Assembly (NCBI GenBank): GCA_964551335.1
Contig: CAZKCO010000007.1
Coordinates: 1-64,000, forward strand
Reading direction: 5' to 3'
DNA length: 64,000 bases
Source of the DNA: Tunicatimonas sp964551335
GTDB lineage: Bacteria > Bacteroidota > Bacteroidia > Cytophagales > Cyclobacteriaceae
Position numbers and translations under genes: made by a program. Every line of letters starts with the position of its first letter. Positions within the stretch are counted from its first letter, which is position 1. The notes below the pieces were generated by a model. It saw nothing but the letters and a program-made list of their open reading frames with translations, was not told the DNA's origin and made no database searches. Shown here one piece after another: positions 60,028 to 64,000 of the stretch.

Positions 60028-60615
60028 GCTCCCTTTGCTGTTTGTAGTGTTCCGAAGGGGCACTACCATTAGCAGTAGTTACAATTTTTCCCAATTATGA
60101 TGATTTAAATGTTGCACAACAATTAAGCATATTACGCATTTTACCCGCAGATAACGCTAATCCTACTTTCCCGTAAATGACAGATCAGCGAATATCTTAC
60201 CTGTTCAGACAGCCTTCACTACCCAATTTCATCATGTACATTATTAACAAAAAAGCCAAGTTGACTAGCTAAATCTGGTTTTCTGAGGGATTTTGACCAC
60301 TCAGTAGTGAAGTCGAGCCGATCAAATGTGACTCAGAGAAGTAAACGAGTGACATATGGCCGGTTAGTTGACACTACCTCGCGATCAAGGAGACACATAT
60401 GAACGATAAGTCGACACTCGTGGAGCTACTCGAGTGTCAAATAAGCAATGATATGTGACTACCTGTTGGTACTCGAGGTACGTTCGATTGCCTATCTCGA
60501 TGTTGTTTGGCTCCAATGGGCTTCAAAAAGCAGCCATATCTTACTCCTCGGCTCTGTCGAAGTGTCAACTTAACGCTACTTTCTCATGAGTGTGCCCGCA
60601 ATAAGTGCCAATTAA
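60028..60615. other. 588-bp gene-free stretch with nested dyads
   Basis: No gene is supported on either strand. The middle part is symmetrical: GACACTCG (60413-60420) is perfectly inverted as CGAGTGTC (60431-60438) with a ten-base loop, flanked by AGACACATAT (60391-60400) and its near inverse ATATGTGACT (60451-60460). Variants of GTGACATA, GTGACTCA and GACACTAC recur nearby. It may encode a structured RNA or be the remains of a mobile element. Confidence 0.45.
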
Positions 60616-61890
60616 CTACCGACGTTTCTTCCAGTAGGGCTTACTCTTTTTCTTTTGACCATTGCTGGCTCCGTTGCTATTTTGAGCGGTGGGTGTTTTA
60701 GGCGATGGTCTGCGGGGCTTATTCGTATTTGCCGGTGCTTCTTCGTCGGCTCCTATATTCTCGAAGGGGTGATCGGCGACTACGGGTATCTTCTGATTGA
60801 TTGTCTTCTGAATATCGCGTAGGTAAGCTCGTTCCTCAACATCGCAGAAAGATAAAGCAACGCCGCTGGCTCCGGCCCGACCGGTACGTCCGATGCGGTG
60901 AACGTAGGTTTCAGGAACATTCGGCAGGTCGTAATTGATGACGTGCGATAGATCATCTACGTCAATACCCCGAGCGGCAATGTCGGTGGCTACCAGTATA
61001 TTGGTCTGGCCGCTTTTGAAGGCTCCCAGGGCCTTTTGTCGGGCGGTCTGCGATTTATTACCGTGAATGGCGTTAGAATCAATGCCGGCCTTACCCAGTT
61101 GCTTCACAATTCGGTTAGCCCCGTGCTTGGTGCGGGAAAAAACCAATACCGAATTAATATCTTCAGTTTGTAGTAGATGAACCAGAAGCTTAGGCTTGCC
61201 CTTTTTCGGCACAAAGTACACCGCTTGCTCTACCTTCTCGGCGGTAGTCTGCTCCGGCTTTACGGTTACCCGGGCCGGATGTCCCAGAATCTTTCGCGAT
61301 AGCGCGATAATATCCGGAGGCATAGTCGCCGAAAAGAACAACGACTGACGCTCAGTAGGCAGTTTGGCGATGATCTTTTTGATATCGTGGATAAAGCCCA
61401 TGTCCAGCATCCGGTCGGCCTCGTCCAGCACAAAGTACTCAATATCCTTCAGCGAGATAATTCCCTGGTTCATCAGATCCAGTAGTCGGCCCGGCGTAGC
61501 AATGAGTACATCTACTCCTCTACGGAGAGCTTCTACCTGCGAGCCTTGCTTCACTCCCCCAAAAATTACTGCATTTCGGATACCCGTAAACTTTCCGTAG
61601 GCCGTAAAGCTATCAGCAATCTGAATGGCCAGCTCCCGGGTGGGCGTCACCACCAGTGCTTTAATTCTTCGCGGTCCTTTAGTCTTTTGGGACGAACGGT
61701 GGAGATGTTGTAAGATGGGAATGGCAAAGGCTGCAGTCTTACCAGTACCGGTCTGAGCACAGGCCAGCAGGTCTTTACCTTCTAATAAAATCGGGATTGA
61801 CTGCTGCTGAATGGGAGTGGGGTGCGTATATCCTTCGGCCTGAAGCGCCTTCAGGATGGGTTCAATTATATCTAATTCGTTAAATGTCAT
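60616..61890 (-). CDS. DEAD-box RNA helicase, RhlE-like
   Basis: A 424-residue ATP-dependent RNA helicase. Motifs in order: Q motif with PTPIQQQSIP (25-34), Walker A AQTGTGKT (45-52), PTRELAIQ (83-90), DEAD 156-159, SAT 187-189, then in RecA domain 2 VFSRTKHGANRI, TDIAARGIDVDDLSHVINYD and HRIGRTGRAG. The C-terminal ~50 residues are a basic, low-complexity tail (KPRRPSPKTPTA, KKKSKPYWKKRR) for RNA binding. RhlE-group helicases function in ribosome assembly and RNA decay, often induced by cold. It stands alone; the gene-free stretch at 60028 lies just downstream. Confidence 0.95.
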   Translation of the reverse strand: MTFNELDIIEPILKALQAEGYTHPTPIQQQSIPILLEGKDLLACAQTGTGKTAAFAIPILQHLHRSSQKTKGPRRIKALVVTPTRELAIQIADSFTAYGKFTGIRNAVIFGGVKQGSQVEALRRGVDVLIATPGRLLDLMNQGIISLKDIEYFVLDEADRMLDMGFIHDIKKIIAKLPTERQSLFFSATMPPDIIALSRKILGHPARVTVKPEQTTAEKVEQAVYFVPKKGKPKLLVHLLQTEDINSVLVFSRTKHGANRIVKQLGKAGIDSNAIHGNKSQTARQKALGAFKSGQTNILVATDIAARGIDVDDLSHVINYDLPNVPETYVHRIGRTGRAGASGVALSFCDVEERAYLRDIQKTINQKIPVVADHPFENIGADEEAPANTNKPRRPSPKTPTAQNSNGASNGQKKKSKPYWKKRR

Positions 61891-61989
61891 GTACGTTTTG
61901 ATTGATAAGCCGCAAAGGTAGGGGAATAGTTCAGAACTACCTCTTTAATTATTAGTATGATGATGGATGGCACGTACTAATATGGCTCT

Positions 61990-62595
61990 TTACTGAGGAT
62001 CTTTTTTACGGTCCTGAGACAGCCAGTCGGCCGTAACTTCGTTGAGTTTCTTCACTTTATACTCAAAATCACCGCGTAGTTGGTTCCGCACTTCCAGTAA
62101 GTTGTCTAATAATGATTGTACATCATCCGGAATAGCTTCTTCCAGATACTGCCGGATACGCTTGGTTAGCGTGGGGGATTTACCGTTGCTAGAGATGGCA
62201 ATCTTCAGATCTCCTTTCTTCACTACTGAGCTTAAGTAAAAATCGCAGAGATCGGGAGTATCGGCTACGTTGGTCATGATACGCCGACGGCGGGTTCGTC
62301 GCTTAATGCGCTCGTGCAGGCTCCGGTCATTCGTCGCCAGAAAAACCAGGTCTTTCCCCCGCAAATCTCGCCAGCGGAATTTCCGCTCAATCACCTGAAC
62401 GTTGGGATGTTCTTTAGCCAAGCGGAAAATATCGGGTTGCAGAATTTCTTCGCCTACTAGTGTAACATGGGTCTCCGGACTGTTTTTTAGAATAGCTTCC
62501 AGTTTCTCCAACCCTACATAACCTCCGCCCACCACAAGAACGTCTAGTTCGTGCAACTTAAAAAATACCGGAAATAACTGATTGCCCTGACTCAT
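61990..62595 (-). CDS. Siroheme synthase (precorrin-2 dehydrogenase/ferrochelatase, Met8-like)
   Basis: A 201-residue enzyme. NAD-binding VVGGGYVGLEKL (21-32), then the VTLVGEEI strand, LVFLATNDRSLHERI and RIMTNVADTPDLCDFYLSSVVKKGDLKIAISSNGKSPTLTKRI with the family's Asp (NVADTPDLCDF) and GKSP blocks. It has the Met8p size, without the CysG methyltransferase domain, so it would oxidise precorrin-2 and insert iron to make siroheme for sulfite or nitrite reductase. No uroporphyrinogen methyltransferase or reductase gene is within the window. It is 25 bp downstream of the SnoaL-like gene on the same strand. Confidence 0.93.
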   Translation of the reverse strand: MSQGNQLFPVFFKLHELDVLVVGGGYVGLEKLEAILKNSPETHVTLVGEEILQPDIFRLAKEHPNVQVIERKFRWRDLRGKDLVFLATNDRSLHERIKRRTRRRRIMTNVADTPDLCDFYLSSVVKKGDLKIAISSNGKSPTLTKRIRQYLEEAIPDDVQSLLDNLLEVRNQLRGDFEYKVKKLNEVTADWLSQDRKKDPQ

Positions 62596-62620
62596 TGATA
62601 TTAAACTTAAGATGGAAAAA

Positions 62621-63097
62621 TTATTGATCGGATTTTCGGTAATCTACTGCGCTTAACTGGCCTTGCTCATCCCGAACGTGCGTTTCCATAGTGGGTACAA
62701 TATCGGTATTTTGAGCGGCCACACAGCTCCACTCGCTCTCCGATTGATGAACTACAAAAGTAAAAATGGTACGACGCACCCCCGGATTAGCCACTTCGGG
62801 CGTAGGAGTTTGTCCACTGAGCTTCACCTTGGCGTGTACTACCGCAATATCTTCGGTTAAGTATTTTACCTTGGTTCGGATGATAGTAAGCGTAGAATTA
62901 CTGAAGATGGTTCGTAAACCGTATTCGTGCGCTTTTTCTATAGCCTCACGGTCGGTCCACCATAAGCCAGTTACATTTACAAAATCCGCGTCAGGCTCAA
63001 AGAGGGCCGCGATTTGGCGAGCATCGCGCCGGTTCCAGGCTTCTACAAAAACCTTAGGGATTTGCTCCGGCTGATCCAGATCGGAGTAACCTCCCAT
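62621..63097 (-). CDS. SnoaL-like (SgcJ/EcaC, DUF4440-type) protein
   Basis: A 158-residue protein of the NTF2-like fold: PKVFVEAWNRRDARQIAALFEPDADFVNVTGLWW is the usual opening (Trp, Arg, Asp residues facing the cavity), followed by IIRTKVKYLTEDIAVVHAKVKLSG and TIFTFVVHQSESEWSCVAAQN. Such proteins range from polyketide cyclases to proteins of unknown use. The start ATG overlaps the TGA of the upstream gene by one base (TGATG), and siroheme synthase follows 25 bp later; this suggests one transcript 63732-61990. A GTG one codon earlier is an alternative. Confidence 0.87.
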   Translation of the reverse strand: MGGYSDLDQPEQIPKVFVEAWNRRDARQIAALFEPDADFVNVTGLWWTDREAIEKAHEYGLRTIFSNSTLTIIRTKVKYLTEDIAVVHAKVKLSGQTPTPEVANPGVRRTIFTFVVHQSESEWSCVAAQNTDIVPTMETHVRDEQGQLSAVDYRKSDQ

Positions 63098-63732
63098 CAC
63101 CTCTTTCTCTTAAAGTCACCCCGCTTGATAGACTTAATGAATTCACCCCAGGCAAACGGATTTAGCAGCGGATTGGGACGGGGACCAGCCCGGTATTGGG
63201 TCTGATTAAACTGCTGCTCCATAAAATAGCGGTGGTTCATACTACCGTCCATCGGCATAGCCTGAAACATTCGGGCCAGCACATCGTCGGCCAGATTATT
63301 ACGCATATTAGCGTACTGATCTTCGTCGGGCAAATTAAGTGCTAGTAAGGCTTCTTTAAAAATCTCTTCACTCGGATAGGGGAATACGGTGATAGCCGGT
63401 AAGTACGTAGTATCAGTGAGTAGTTCCACAATAATCGTCATACTCTCTACCCGGTTTTCCGGTACTAGATAATACTGTCGCTTGAAGCCTACGGTACTGA
63501 ACACCACACTATCGCCGGGCAGCACTGGCATAGAAAAATACCCGTATTGATTAGTAGAAGTACCCCGACCAGCCGCAGGTACGTACACGTTTACTCCGGG
63601 TAAAGCGTAGGTGCTATCTTCGCCCAGCACCAAACCCGAAAGCTGAATCACCTGGCTCCTTCCCTGAGCCTGCGTTTGGTGGTTAGCTACTACCGCAAAC
63701 AATATTACTGTAAGAACAATAAGATATTTCAA
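63097..63732 (-). CDS. Exported protein with carboxypeptidase-regulatory-like domain
   Basis: A 211-residue protein. Signal peptide: LIVLTVILFAVVANHQTQAQ (4-23). Residues ~28-110 form a carboxypeptidase-regulatory-like (CarboxypepD_reg) beta-sandwich: IQLSGLVLGEDSTYALPGVNVYV, GTSTNQYGYFSMPVLPGDSVVFSTVGFKR. The C-terminal ~90 residues are helical and hydrophilic (YPSEEIFKEALLALNLP, MNHRYFMEQQFNQTQYRAG). This domain is often the N-terminal part of TonB receptors, but here it stands alone; comparable Bacteroidota proteins of about this size exist without known role. First gene in the row to siroheme synthase. Confidence 0.85.
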   Translation of the reverse strand: MKYLIVLTVILFAVVANHQTQAQGRSQVIQLSGLVLGEDSTYALPGVNVYVPAAGRGTSTNQYGYFSMPVLPGDSVVFSTVGFKRQYYLVPENRVESMTIIVELLTDTTYLPAITVFPYPSEEIFKEALLALNLPDEDQYANMRNNLADDVLARMFQAMPMDGSMNHRYFMEQQFNQTQYRAGPRPNPLLNPFAWGEFIKSIKRGDFKRKR

Positions 63733-63895
63733 ACCAATTTCCGTTTCTTCGTATCTTCTAACGATAATTTAATCGAAATAGTCACCAACTTCGCCGCAAA
63801 GAATCAGATTCCTGATTATATAGACTGACTATTCTAGGAGTTGTTGTTAAAGATAACACAAAAAATTACAATTTTCGAGCACCTACTGCTAACCT

Positions 63896-64000
63896 ATGCG
63901 TGTCAAGAATTTCAGTTTGGGTTTTGGCCTTCAGCTGTTTAAGGCCTTTTCGGAGGAAGCCCGCATCCGTATTTTGCATTTACTCTACCAGGAGACAGAG
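63896..64000 (+). CDS. ArsR-type HTH regulator, 5' part only
   Basis: The first 35 codons are visible before the window ends, starting with ATG 63896. The sequence LQLFKAFSEEARIRILHLLYQ is the classical first helix of ArsR/SmtB winged-helix regulators (usual FKALSDPTRLRIL.LL). Metal ligands, normally later in the protein, are not in view, so it may be a metal sensor or a metal-free member. Divergent from the gene at 63732 with 163 bp between. Confidence 0.75.
   Translation, partial: MRVKNFSLGFGLQLFKAFSEEARIRILHLLYQETE

Overview
The window reads as a chromosomal piece of a free-living Bacteroidota bacterium, most likely order Cytophagales. Signs of this are: a TonB-dependent receptor with a carboxypeptidase-like N-terminal domain, two proteins ending in type IX secretion (T9SS) sorting domains, many lipoproteins and secreted peptidases of Bacteroidota type, few strong Shine-Dalgarno sequences, and promoters of the TTTG / TAnnTTTG kind (clearest ahead of rplS and the TonB receptor). 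GC content is moderate. I saw no rRNA, tRNA, CRISPR array, phage module or intact transposase gene. The only protein whose name is fixed by strong conservation is ribosomal protein L19; most other calls are family-level.

Layout. 1-886: the edge of an AT-rich partial gene, then a repeat-rich stretch with a miniature inverted-repeat element (terminal repeats plus 8-bp target duplications) and a 42-bp-period degenerate array. 887-14.9 kb: a helical hypothetical protein, a CheY-like receiver, a cytochrome c/PQQ-type sugar dehydrogenase, lipoproteins, a kynureninase-kynurenine monooxygenase pair, an SDR oxidoreductase, a DPP-IV peptidase, a thioredoxin, a fasciclin lipoprotein, L19 and a PRC-barrel protein. 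15-20.4 kb: PhoH-like PIN/ATPase, AlbA_2-domain protein, MoxR/ChlI-type AAA+ ATPase with a partner VWA protein, and an unlisted 55-residue membrane mini-protein. 20.7-36.5 kb: retropepsin-PDZ protein, HupE/UreJ protein, M1 aminopeptidase, cold-shock/VOC operon, GAF histidine kinase, CPBP protease, a second, cleaner 42-bp tandem array (31591-31810), an MDR dehydrogenase and an unusual CHAP-like cysteine-hydrolase candidate. 36.6-46.5 kb: a decayed ORF, EEP phosphatase/nuclease, Gfo/Idh/MocA oxidoreductase, small T9SS protein, YfiT-like DinB protein, arylsulfotransferase-like lipoprotein, nitroreductase and a second copy of the GC-rich palindromic module found inside the element at the left end.

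42.9-55.5 kb is a carbohydrate region: a GH140-type enzyme, a GH78 alpha-L-rhamnosidase, a DUF5060/DUF4038-type glycosidase, a very large T9SS-exported VWA/Big_1/repeat protein, and the bifunctional rhamnulose-1-phosphate aldolase/short-chain dehydrogenase. Together they suggest release and catabolism of L-rhamnose-containing plant or algal polysaccharide, although no SusC/SusD pair, transporter or rhamnose isomerase/kinase is inside the window. 55.9-64 kb: aldo/keto reductase, a FecA-like TonB receptor whose promoter overlaps a 19-bp dyad resembling a DtxR/IdeR operator, a TRIC/YadS channel, a gene-free structured stretch, a RhlE-like helicase, a Met8-type siroheme synthase, two small genes, and the start of an ArsR-type regulator cut by the window end.

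The most original material is non-coding: the element at 283-454, its GC-rich cruciform module shared with 42588-42736, and two separate arrays with exactly the same 42-bp period. I did not find a gene cluster that clearly makes up a new defence or biosynthetic system.
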